A stretch of 64,000 nucleotides of DNA from Brevundimonas sp. Its GTDB lineage: Bacteria > Pseudomonadota > Alphaproteobacteria > Caulobacterales > Caulobacteraceae. The translations under genes were made by a program, and so were the position numbers. Shown here in pieces: positions 1 through 8,265 of the stretch (position 1 is its first letter; each line of letters opens with the position of its first letter). The notes beneath the pieces are model-generated. The model ran no database searches, had not been told where the DNA came from, and worked only from the letters and a program-made list of their open reading frames with translations. Where the stretch lies: the NCBI RefSeq assembly GCF_030682035.1, contig NZ_JAUXQZ010000028.1, positions 46,572 to 110,571 of the forward strand, given 5' to 3'.

Positions 1-442
1 CGAGCGCACGTCGCTCCTCGGCCGACAGGGGTGTGGGATCGGCCGCGCCTGCCCGGCCACGACGCCGCAGATAGAGCGCGACGCCCAGCCCTCCGGGGAT
101 CAGCACCAGCAGGGGCGCGCTCCACAGCAGGATGGTCTGCAGGTCCAGAGGCGGCTTCAGCAGCACGAAATTGCCATAGCGGGCGACGACATAGGCCATC
201 ACCTCTTCGTCGGTGTCGCCGGCCGACAGCCGTTCGCGCACAATAGCCCGCAGGTCGGCGGCCAGCGGCGCATCGGAATCGTCGATCGACTGGTTCTGGC
301 AGACGACGCAGCGCAGTTCCCGGCTGATCTCCCGCGCCCGGGCCTCGAGCACAGGATCGGCCAGTTGTTCTTCCGGCAGGACCGCCGCGACGGGTCCGGC
401 GATCAACAGGGCGCCGAACAGTCCCAGGACGAAGCGTCTCAT
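1..442 (-). CDS. ccmH: Cytochrome c maturation protein CcmH (3' end beyond window)
   Basis: This is the thiol-disulfide protein that keeps apocytochrome c cysteines reduced and works with CcmF in heme ligation on the periplasmic side. The reading frame starts at ATG 442 with MRRFVLGLFGALLIAG, a signal or anchor segment. It carries the diagnostic redox motif RCVVCQNQS at about residues 42-50, and a second hydrophobic segment (TILLWSAPLLVLIPGG) follows about 60 residues later. No stop is reached before position 1, so the C-terminus is missing. The start codon overlaps the ccmG stop (ATGA, 439-442), which implies translational coupling in a ccmF-ccmG-ccmH operon. The identification is firm. Confidence 0.93.
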   Translation of the reverse strand, partial: MRRFVLGLFGALLIAGPVAAVLPEEQLADPVLEARAREISRELRCVVCQNQSIDDSDAPLAADLRAIVRERLSAGDTDEEVMAYVVARYGNFVLLKPPLDLQTILLWSAPLLVLIPGGLGVALYLRRRGRAGAADPTPLSAEERRAL

Positions 443-975
443 GTCTCGCTCTCCAGCCTGTCCATCATCGGCTGCAGGATTTCCGTCCAGACCTCCGGCG
501 TGATCGGACCGACGTGGCGGTAGCGAACCCGACCATGGCCGTCGATCACGAAGGTCTCCGGCGCGCCTGTGACGCCGAAGTCGATGCCGGTGCGGCCGCG
601 CGGGTCCGATCCGATCAGCGTATAGGGATTGCCCCGCTGGGCCAGCCATTCGGACCCGGCGGCGGGCTCGTCCTTCCAGTCCAGTCCGTGGATGGTCACC
701 CCTTGGGACTGGAGGCGCAGCAGCATCGGATGCTCGATGACGCAGGCCACGCACCAGGAGGCGAAAACGTTGAGCAGCAGGGGCTTGCCGGTGAAGTCCG
801 ACGACGCCAGCCCCACGGTGTCCTCGGGCGTCAGGCCCGGCAGGTCGAAGGCCGGGATCGGCCGATCAATCAGCATGGACGGCAGGATGCTGGGATCGCG
901 GCGCAGGCCCAGGCCGAGGGCCGCGGCGACCATCAGGAACAGTACAATCGGAACGATGAAGGCCAGCCGCCTCAT
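439..975 (-). CDS. ccmG: Thiol:disulfide interchange protein CcmG/DsbE
   Basis: This is a periplasmic, membrane-tethered thioredoxin-like reductant of the cytochrome c maturation pathway, 178 residues long, the usual family size. An N-terminal anchor (MRRLAFIVPIVLFLMVAAALG) precedes a thioredoxin fold with the active-site motif WCVAC in FASWCVACVIEHP, and a GAPETFVID segment follows where thioredoxins have the cis-proline loop. I chose ATG 975 because it forms an ATGA overlap with the ccmF stop and starts directly at the anchor; the longer open frame to 1119 lies inside ccmF. Its role fits the 25 heme motifs encoded within the next 23 kb. Confidence 0.95.
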   Translation of the reverse strand: MRRLAFIVPIVLFLMVAAALGLGLRRDPSILPSMLIDRPIPAFDLPGLTPEDTVGLASSDFTGKPLLLNVFASWCVACVIEHPMLLRLQSQGVTIHGLDWKDEPAAGSEWLAQRGNPYTLIGSDPRGRTGIDFGVTGAPETFVIDGHGRVRYRHVGPITPEVWTEILQPMMDRLESET

Positions 976-2951
976 GTCGGCGCCTCCGCAGCCTTGGCCG
1001 AGGTCGCCTTGCGGATGGGCATCCCAAGCCGCGTCCGCCGGTCCGACAGCGACAGCACGCCGCCCAGCGCCATGATCATGGCGCCGCCCCAGATCCAGCC
1101 GACCAGCGGATGCCACCACAGCCGGACGGTGACCCCGCCTGGCGTCGCGCTCTCACCCACGGAGATATAGAGGTTGCCCATCGCCTCGCCACGAATGCCG
1201 GCCTCGGTCGTCTGGGTCTGGCTGGACGGATAGAAGCGTTTCTCGGACAGCATCAGGAACGGCTGTCCCTCCCCCTCGACCCGGAAACGGGCCTGTTGCG
1301 CCTGATAGTTCCGCCCCGTCGCCGGACCCACGGCGTCCAGGGTGATGCGCCGACCGGCGAACGCGATGGTCTGGCCCGGAACCATGGTCGCGACCTCGCT
1401 GACGGTCCAGGCGGCCATGGCTGTGATCCCGATCGTGGTGACGCCCAGGCCGGCATGCGCGACCGCCACCGCCCAGAAGGCCAGCGGCGTGGTGCGGATC
1501 AGTCGCGCTGTTTCAGCACCCTTGCGGCCGATGCCCCAGCGCCGCGCCAGCAGCATGAAGGCCGCCGCGATCAGCCAGACGCCCAGGGCGATCCCAAGGG
1601 CTGCTCCGACCTTGGCGACCCCGAACACCACGATCCCCAGGCCCGCTGTGACGACGGCGGCGGCGATCGGCCAGCGCAGCCGCATCAGCACGGCGCGAAC
1701 CGTGTCCCGCTTCCAGTTCAGCATCGGCCCGAAGCCGACCAGCACCAGCAGCGGAATGAACAGCGGCGCGAACGTCAGGGCGTAGTATGGCGGGCCGACG
1801 GAAATCTTGCCCCCGCTCAGAACGTCGATGAACACCGGATAGAAGGTGCCGAGGAACACCGTGGCGGTCGCCGCCAGCAGGAACAGATTGTTCAAGGTGA
1901 TCCCGGCCTCGCGCGACAATGGCGAGAACAAAGCTCCCGTCCGCATCGCCGGCGCCCGCCAGGCGTAGAGGCCCAGCGCTGATCCCGTGGCGATCAGGAT
2001 GAAGACCAGAATATAGGCCCCCCGCTCGGGATCGACCGCAAAGGCGTGGACGCTGGTCAGAACGCCGGAACGGACCAGGAAGGTGCCGATCATGCTGAGT
2101 GAGAAGGTCAGAATAGCCAGCAATATCGTCCAGCTGATCAGGGCTCCCCGCTTTTCCAGCACCAGGGCCGAATGCAGCAGGGCCGTGCCCATCAGCCACG
2201 GCATCAGCGAGGCGTTCTCGACCGGGTCCCAGAACCACCAGCCGCCCCAGCCGAGCTCATAATAGGCCCACCAGCTGCCCAGGGCGATGCCGACGGTCAG
2301 CGATATCCAGGCCGACAGCACCCAGGGCCGCACCCAGCGCGCCCAGGCCGCGTCGACCCGGCCCTCGATCAGGGCCGCGACAGCGAAGGAGAAGGCGACG
2401 GAAAAGCCGACATAGCCGAGGTAGAGCAGCGGCGGATGCATCACCAGGCCTGGGTCCTGCAGCAGCGGGTTGAGCTCGGTCCCATCCAGCGGGATCGGGC
2501 TCAGTCGCGAGAACGGGTTGGAGGTGAACAGGCAGAAGCCGAGGAAGGCGGCGCTCAGCATCCCCTGCGCCGCCAGCACCCGGGCCTGAAGCGTCTCGCG
2601 CAGGGTCTGCCCGAAGAAGGCGATAGCCCCGCCGTGCAGGGCGAGGATCAGCACCCACAGCAGCATGGAGCCTTCATGGCTGCCCCAGGTGGCGGCGAAC
2701 CGGTAGGCCATGGGTTGGGTGCTGTGGCTGTGTTTGGCGACCAAGGCGACGGAGAAATCCATTGTCAGATAGGCCGTGGCCAGAGCGCCGAACGCCAGGA
2801 CGACGAAGGCCATCTGCAGCAAGGCCGAGGCCCGCCCCAGCGACATCAGGACCGAGTCCCCCCGATGGGCTCCCAACAACGGAGCCACCGCCTGTATCAG
2901 TCCAAGCATGAAGGCGAGGATCAGCGCCAGCTGGCCGATTTCCGCGCTCAT
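972..2951 (-). CDS. ccmF: Heme lyase subunit CcmF
   Basis: This large polytopic inner-membrane protein of 659 residues transfers heme from holo-CcmE to apocytochrome c. The tryptophan-rich WWD signature is present as WGGWWFWDPVEN near residues 235-246, flanked by many hydrophobic helices and by conserved periplasmic histidine segments such as PGLVMHPPLLYLGY. The start ATG 2951 has a GGAG site eight bases upstream. ccmF is the first gene of the minus-strand ccmFGH run. The genes ccmE and ccmI, which often precede ccmF, are not here, because a divergent redox gene begins about 50 bases away. ccmABCDE must lie elsewhere. Confidence 0.96.
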   Translation of the reverse strand: MSAEIGQLALILAFMLGLIQAVAPLLGAHRGDSVLMSLGRASALLQMAFVVLAFGALATAYLTMDFSVALVAKHSHSTQPMAYRFAATWGSHEGSMLLWVLILALHGGAIAFFGQTLRETLQARVLAAQGMLSAAFLGFCLFTSNPFSRLSPIPLDGTELNPLLQDPGLVMHPPLLYLGYVGFSVAFSFAVAALIEGRVDAAWARWVRPWVLSAWISLTVGIALGSWWAYYELGWGGWWFWDPVENASLMPWLMGTALLHSALVLEKRGALISWTILLAILTFSLSMIGTFLVRSGVLTSVHAFAVDPERGAYILVFILIATGSALGLYAWRAPAMRTGALFSPLSREAGITLNNLFLLAATATVFLGTFYPVFIDVLSGGKISVGPPYYALTFAPLFIPLLVLVGFGPMLNWKRDTVRAVLMRLRWPIAAAVVTAGLGIVVFGVAKVGAALGIALGVWLIAAAFMLLARRWGIGRKGAETARLIRTTPLAFWAVAVAHAGLGVTTIGITAMAAWTVSEVATMVPGQTIAFAGRRITLDAVGPATGRNYQAQQARFRVEGEGQPFLMLSEKRFYPSSQTQTTEAGIRGEAMGNLYISVGESATPGGVTVRLWWHPLVGWIWGGAMIMALGGVLSLSDRRTRLGMPIRKATSAKAAEAPT

Positions 2952-2998
2952 TCAATATGCTCCGCCACCCGACCTGTACTGTAGCGAGCGGCGCTCCT

Positions 2999-5524
2999 AT
3001 GGTAAAGCAGCGCGGGGGACGGGTCGGAGCGGCATCACAGGCCGTTTGCGGCCCAGGCGCGACGCGGGGGGACGTGGTGGAGGGGGTCCATCGGATCGCC
3101 ATTCTGGGCTCTGGGCCCGCCGGCCTGAGCGCGGCCGCGCACGCGGCTGCCCGCGGCGTGAGCCACATCCTGCTCGAGAAGTCGGATCACCTGTCGGACA
3201 CCATCTTCCGCTACCAGCGCGGCAAACACATCATGGCCACGCCCAGCCAGCTGGTGGTGCGCGCGGATGTCAGTTTCGAGCCCGGCAAGCGCGAGGCCAT
3301 CCTCGACACCTGGTCCCGCGAGGCGTCGAAGCACAAGATCAACGTCCGGCACCATGCCGAGGTGAAGTCCGTCACGGGCGCGAAGGGCGACTTCAGCATC
3401 GGCCTGTCAGACGGCTCCATCGTCCGCGCCGAGACGATCGTTCTGGCCATCGGCACCCAGGGCAATCCCAACCTGATATCCTGCGAAGGCGGCGGGCTGT
3501 CCCACATCCAGTACCAGCTCGACGACCCTGCCGAATATGTCGACGAACATATCTGCGTCGTCGGCGGCGGCGACGCCGGGATCGAGAATGCTCTCGGCCT
3601 GATCGCCGACCGGGCCCAGGGCAATACGGTGACCCTGGTCAACCGCGGCGCCGACTTCGCCCGGGCCAAGGAAGCCAACGCCAAGGCGCTGCTCGCGGCG
3701 CAGGAGGCGGGCCACATCACCCTGCTGACCACCGCCGAGACCACGCTGATCGAGCCCGGCTGGATCACCGTCGACACGCCGGAGGGCGCGACCCGTTTCC
3801 AGTGCGATCGAATCATCGCGCGCCTGGGTTCTGCCCCGCCCCGCAAATTCGTCGAATCGATCGGGCTGGAGTTCACCAGCGCCGCCCGCGAGGCCTTCCC
3901 CAAACTGTCGCCGACGTTCGAAAGCACCGTACCCGGCATCTATGTGATCGGGGCCTTGGCGGGCTATCCGCTGATCAAACACTGTATCAACCAGGGCTAT
4001 GACGTCGTCGAATACATCGGCGGCGCCGTCGATCTGAAGCCCGCCGACGAACCCCTTCTGGAGGCCCGGCTCAAGGGCCTGCCCGGCAACCGATCGGTTG
4101 CGCAGTGGCTGGAGTTCCTGCGTCAGGAGATCGAGATCCTTCGCGGCCTGTCGCCCTTGCAGATGCGCGAGTTCCTGCTCGATTCCGAGGTGCGCGCCTA
4201 TCAGTCCGGAGACATTGTCTTCAAGCGCAACTCGATCGGCTCGTCGCTATTCGGCATCGCCTCCGGCTCGGTCGAGGTCGAGGTCGGAAGCGGCAAGAAG
4301 CGCCTGACCGTCCCCATCCCGACCGGGTCGATCGTCGGCGAGGTGGGACTGATCTCCGGCCGTCCCCGCGGCGCCACTGTCCGCGCGGCCCAGCCCAGCA
4401 TCCTGCTGGAGATTCCGCGCATGGCCGCCCTGCGCCTGATGGCCTCTGTCAGGGAAGCGCGTGACACCGTCAACCGCATCACCACCGAGCGCCAGCTACT
4501 GCAGATGTTCGGCTCCGGCCTGACCCCCGCCGATCTGACCGACGTGCTCGAGACGGCGGAAATCCGCCAGGTGAAGACCGGCGAGGCCATCATCAACGAG
4601 GGCGAGGATGGCTACGACATCTTCGTCGTGCGCTCGGGCAGTATGGTGGTCGAAAAGCAGATCGGCGGAAAGCCGGTCTTCCTCTCCTACCTTCCGGCCG
4701 GCTCCTACGTCGGCGAGATGGCCCTGGTCGACGGCGGGCGGCGCAGCGCCACCGTTCAGGCGGCCATCCGCTCCGAAGTGGTCAAGCTGGACGGCGACCG
4801 CTTCCGGGCCCTGCTCAAACGCAAGCCCGAGCTGGAGGACAAGCTCCGGGCCGACATGGCCGACCGCCGTCGGGTTACCGGCTATATCGAGGAACAGAAG
4901 GGCAGGTTCGGCGACGTCGTCGACATGTACAGCGCCGTGGCCGACTTCCTGGTCGAACAAGGCATCGGCGAAGCCACGGACGTTCTGCTGATCGACGAAA
5001 CCCTCTGCATCGGCTGCGACAACTGTGAAAAGGCCTGCGCCGACGTTCACGACGGCCTGTCGCGGCTGGACCGCGAGGCGGGCCGGACCTACGCCCACCT
5101 GCACGTTCCGACCTCGTGCCGGCACTGCGAACATCCGTACTGCATGACCGACTGCCCGCCCAATGCGATCCATCGGGGGCCAGACGGCGAGGTCTTCATC
5201 GACGAGACCTGTATCGGCTGCGGCAACTGCCAGCGGAACTGTCCCTATGACGTGATCCGGATGGACTCCCGGCCGCCCGACAAGCCGGACCTGATTTCGT
5301 GGATGCTGTTCGGAGCCGGTCCGGGACCGGGCGAACCCGACAAGGCCTGGCGGGCCAAACACAAGCCCAAGGGCGCGGAACCGCCCAAGGTCGCCATCAA
5401 ATGCGATATGTGCATCGGCAAGTCGGGCGGTCCGGCCTGCGTGCGCGCCTGTCCGACCGGGGCGGCGATCCGGGTCTCGCCCGAAGAGTTCCTCACCGTC
5501 AAACGCATGAACAGGGGCGAATAG
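2999..5524 (+). CDS. FAD-dependent oxidoreductase / twin cNMP-binding / four-cluster ferredoxin fusion
   Basis: This is a soluble multidomain redox protein of about 841 residues. Residues 33-345 are a thioredoxin-reductase-like flavin domain: GSGPAG FAD loop at 37-42, second nucleotide motif VVGGGDAG at 187-194, and a closing GIYVIGALAG segment. Residues 390-490 and 510-615 are two cyclic-nucleotide-binding domains, each with a phosphate-binding cassette that keeps its arginine (GEVGLISGRPRGATV and GEMALVDGGRRSATV). Residues 665-835 form a DmsB/HybA-type ferredoxin with four cysteine quartets (CIGCDNCEKAC, CRHCEHPYCMTDC, CIGCGNCQRNC, CDMC...CVRAC). There is no signal peptide, so it is probably cytoplasmic. 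It heads a three-gene operon with a membrane protein and a decaheme protein. The start is uncertain: ATG 2999, or GTG 3074/3077 behind a G-rich stretch just before the FAD motif. Confidence 0.85.
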   Translation: MVKQRGGRVGAASQAVCGPGATRGDVVEGVHRIAILGSGPAGLSAAAHAAARGVSHILLEKSDHLSDTIFRYQRGKHIMATPSQLVVRADVSFEPGKREAILDTWSREASKHKINVRHHAEVKSVTGAKGDFSIGLSDGSIVRAETIVLAIGTQGNPNLISCEGGGLSHIQYQLDDPAEYVDEHICVVGGGDAGIENALGLIADRAQGNTVTLVNRGADFARAKEANAKALLAAQEAGHITLLTTAETTLIEPGWITVDTPEGATRFQCDRIIARLGSAPPRKFVESIGLEFTSAAREAFPKLSPTFESTVPGIYVIGALAGYPLIKHCINQGYDVVEYIGGAVDLKPADEPLLEARLKGLPGNRSVAQWLEFLRQEIEILRGLSPLQMREFLLDSEVRAYQSGDIVFKRNSIGSSLFGIASGSVEVEVGSGKKRLTVPIPTGSIVGEVGLISGRPRGATVRAAQPSILLEIPRMAALRLMASVREARDTVNRITTERQLLQMFGSGLTPADLTDVLETAEIRQVKTGEAIINEGEDGYDIFVVRSGSMVVEKQIGGKPVFLSYLPAGSYVGEMALVDGGRRSATVQAAIRSEVVKLDGDRFRALLKRKPELEDKLRADMADRRRVTGYIEEQKGRFGDVVDMYSAVADFLVEQGIGEATDVLLIDETLCIGCDNCEKACADVHDGLSRLDREAGRTYAHLHVPTSCRHCEHPYCMTDCPPNAIHRGPDGEVFIDETCIGCGNCQRNCPYDVIRMDSRPPDKPDLISWMLFGAGPGPGEPDKAWRAKHKPKGAEPPKVAIKCDMCIGKSGGPACVRACPTGAAIRVSPEEFLTVKRMNRGE

Positions 5525-5528
5525 ACCC

Positions 5529-6401
5529 TTGGCGAAAACGACGAAAACAGGCGAACGCTCCAACGCAGTCCAGCACGAGGGCTTCCTTCGGCACGGAAAT
5601 TTCCGCTGGGTCTGGCGGGCCGGCGCCCTCTGCGTGATCGCGATCATCGGCTATCTGCTGATGGACGCCGAGCCCCGGCCGAACGGCGGCAGCGTCTATG
5701 GCTATGTGGCGGGCACAATCGCGGCGCTGCTGGTGCTGTGGCTGACCCTGCTGGGCCTGCGAAAGCGCGCGATCACCTCGGGAAATTGGTCCCTGAAGGC
5801 CTGGGTCTCGGCCCATGTCTATCTGGGGCTGGCCGTACTGGTCGTCGCCACCCTGCATTCCGGATTCCAGTTCGGCTGGAACATCCACACCCTGGCCTAT
5901 GGGCTGATGGTGCTGGTCGTCGTGTCCGGCCTGTTCGGCATCACCGTCTACGCCCTGCTCCCGCGCTACCTCAGTCGCAATCGCGGCGAGACGACCCAGA
6001 AGCAGATGCTGGAAACGCTCAAGGCGCTGGACCGCCAGATCAACGAGGCCGCCCAGCCGCTGTCCGAGGTCCAGGCGCGGGTCGTGCAGATGTCACTGGA
6101 CGACAGCCGGGTCGGCGGCGGCCTCTGGCGGCGGATTTCGGGCGGGAGCGGCGGCTGCGGCAATCGGCGGGCCCTGTCGCGCCTGCCTGGCCTGCGGCGA
6201 CAGGCGACCGACGGGGAGCTGCAGATGCTGGATCGGATGGAGGAACTGCTGCAGCGCAAGGCCGCCGCCCTGTCCCAGGTGCGCCGCCACCTGCAGATCC
6301 GCGCCTGGCTGAGCGTCTGGCTGGCCGTGCACGTCCCGGCCACCATCGCGCTCATCGCCGCGATCACCGCCCACGTCTTCAGCGTCTTCATCTACTGGTG
6401 A
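5529..6401 (+). CDS. Polytopic membrane protein, candidate b-type cytochrome partner
   Basis: This inner-membrane protein of 290 residues starts at TTG 5529, four bases after the preceding stop. Hydrophobic segments lie at about residues 30-46, 58-76, 92-108, 120-142 and 262-288. Histidines sit in or beside helices at H96, H110, H120, H268 and H282, as in diheme cytochromes b or ferric-reductase-like domains. A hydrophilic stretch (150-255) that looks coiled-coil separates the first four helices from the last. Its position between an FAD/Fe-S protein and a membrane-anchored decaheme cytochrome suggests it passes electrons across the membrane. I do not recognise a named family, and heme binding is inferred from the histidine pattern. 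Confidence 0.7.
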   Translation: MAKTTKTGERSNAVQHEGFLRHGNFRWVWRAGALCVIAIIGYLLMDAEPRPNGGSVYGYVAGTIAALLVLWLTLLGLRKRAITSGNWSLKAWVSAHVYLGLAVLVVATLHSGFQFGWNIHTLAYGLMVLVVVSGLFGITVYALLPRYLSRNRGETTQKQMLETLKALDRQINEAAQPLSEVQARVVQMSLDDSRVGGGLWRRISGGSGGCGNRRALSRLPGLRRQATDGELQMLDRMEELLQRKAAALSQVRRHLQIRAWLSVWLAVHVPATIALIAAITAHVFSVFIYW

Positions 6402-6408
6402 TGGCCCG

Positions 6409-8265
6409 ATGACCCTTGTCCTTCGCCAGGTCACACGCCGCATCAGCGGAGCCGAGATCGTCCGGGAAAAAGTCCTGCCGACCGATACGGCGCGGATCGG
6501 TCGCGGCGCGGACTGTGAAATCCGCCTGCCCGACCTGGCGGTCAGCCTGCACCACGCCACCTTGACAGCGACCGGACCCGGGCGGGTGAGCGTGGCCTCG
6601 GCAGGGCGAGAGCCGTTCGGCGTCGATGGCCGGTTCGTCACCCAGGCTGATATCGACGTCGGCCGCGCGCCGCGCCTGACCTTCGGCGATCACATCCTGA
6701 CCCTGTCGCATGGCGACGGCGGTCGGATTCTGATCAACCTCGCCGCCGCCGAGCCGGCCGAAGGAGAATCGTCATCGGGGGTTCCAGCCGGCGGCGTCAT
6801 CCCCAAGGCCCGTGTCTTCGGTCGCCGGCGCATCGCCTGGACCCTGGGTCTGGGGATCGTCGCCCTCTGTCTGCTGTGGCCGTTGGCCGCCTTCTACGGC
6901 CACCTCAAGGCGCGGATCGATCCTGACCAGCAGTGGTCGACCGGCCCACTGTCCACCGCCCACGCCTTCCTCGAGGATGACTGCCAGTCCTGTCACCAGG
7001 AGGCGTTCGTCGCGGTAACCGACGCGTCGTGCAAGACCTGCCACGCCGGCGACCAGACCCCCGCCGCCAAGGCCGCCGCCGCGATATCAGCACGACGCGC
7101 GGGCTCGCCCGATGAACTGTCCTTCGTCAGGGACCACGCGCCCCGCCGCCGCATTCTGTGGGGCGCCCCGACCCCGGCCGGGTTCACCGGACAGGCCACG
7201 GCCTGGTTCCGGCGCACTTTCAACATGCCCGAGCAACGCTGCGCCAGCTGTCACGTCGAGCACGTCGGCAATCCGGCCTCGCTCCGACCGCCCGAGCCAA
7301 TCCCTACCCTGACCGCGACCCGGACCTGCATCCAGTGCCACACGGGGCTGACGCACCGGCTGAAGGACACGGACCTGGCGGATGCGCCGTCCTGGGCTCG
7401 CCATCCGAATTTCCGCCCCGCCCTGCCCGGTCCGGCCGGTCCAACCCGGGTGTCATTGAATACCCGCCCGCGCGAGGCGTCTGGCCTGACCTTCCCGCAC
7501 GATCTGCACCTGTCGCCCTCAGGCGGACCCTCGCGGATGGCCCAGACGCTGGGCGGACGCGGCTATGGCGCGGCCCTGACCTGCGCCAACTGTCATCGCC
7601 CCGACGCCGATCAAAAGGGCTTTGCTCCCGTCCAGATGGAGCGGGACTGCGCCAGCTGTCACTCCCTGGCCTTCGCCACGCCGGGCGGGGTTCGCCAGCT
7701 GCCGCACGGCGAACCGGGTCAGGTAGTCGCCGCCCTGATGGCCTGGCAGGGCCGCGGGCCGGTCGCCGGCGGCGGTACCTCGCGGCGTCGGCCGGGCCAG
7801 ATCGGCGAAGGCGGCCTGGGCGTGGGCGGCTCGCCAGCCGGCGCCAGCGCGGTGACCACCGTCAGCGGCGCCTTCGGTCCCCGCGGGGCCTGTTTCGACT
7901 GCCACACCATATTTCGGACGCCGACGATCCGGTTCACGCCGGTTCGGTTGCCCGGCGACTTTCTCAGCCGCGGGGCGTTCGATCACAGCGTCCGCGAACA
8001 TCGCATCGACCGGCTGGGCCAGCCCGCCTGCGCCCAGTGCCATGCCGCCGCGACGTCAGGCTCTGCGACTGATCTGCTGCTCCCGTCGGTCAGCGAATGC
8101 GTGGAGTGCCACGGCCAGACCACGGCCCGTTCGCCGACGCCGGCTCCGGCTGACTGCGAGACCTGCCACAGCTTCCATGCGCCGTCGCATCCCGCGCCCC
8201 GGCCGCCGCGGCCGAACTTTGGCGCCCCGCCTCGTCCGGCAGCGTCAGTTCAGACCACGCCGTAG
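6409..8265 (+). CDS. FHA domain - transmembrane - decaheme c-type cytochrome
   Basis: This protein has 618 residues. An N-terminal FHA-like phosphothreonine-binding domain spans about 24-105 (IGRGADCEIRLPD, then SLHHATL). A single hydrophobic helix follows at 142-164. The rest is hydrophilic with ten CxxCH motifs, whose first cysteines are at about 192, 208, 278, 307, 392, 414, 495, 541, 564 and 583. There is no cleavable signal. The arrangement implies a cytoplasmic FHA domain and a periplasmic multiheme tail, a way to couple Ser/Thr phosphorylation to electron transfer. A glycine-rich linker (445-480) splits hemes 6 and 7. It follows the membrane protein by 7 bases. Its last 16 bases overlap the convergent gdhA. 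Cytochrome c3-like packing is likely; the redox partner is inferred. Confidence 0.88.
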   Translation: MTLVLRQVTRRISGAEIVREKVLPTDTARIGRGADCEIRLPDLAVSLHHATLTATGPGRVSVASAGREPFGVDGRFVTQADIDVGRAPRLTFGDHILTLSHGDGGRILINLAAAEPAEGESSSGVPAGGVIPKARVFGRRRIAWTLGLGIVALCLLWPLAAFYGHLKARIDPDQQWSTGPLSTAHAFLEDDCQSCHQEAFVAVTDASCKTCHAGDQTPAAKAAAAISARRAGSPDELSFVRDHAPRRRILWGAPTPAGFTGQATAWFRRTFNMPEQRCASCHVEHVGNPASLRPPEPIPTLTATRTCIQCHTGLTHRLKDTDLADAPSWARHPNFRPALPGPAGPTRVSLNTRPREASGLTFPHDLHLSPSGGPSRMAQTLGGRGYGAALTCANCHRPDADQKGFAPVQMERDCASCHSLAFATPGGVRQLPHGEPGQVVAALMAWQGRGPVAGGGTSRRRPGQIGEGGLGVGGSPAGASAVTTVSGAFGPRGACFDCHTIFRTPTIRFTPVRLPGDFLSRGAFDHSVREHRIDRLGQPACAQCHAAATSGSATDLLLPSVSECVECHGQTTARSPTPAPADCETCHSFHAPSHPAPRPPRPNFGAPPRPAASVQTTP

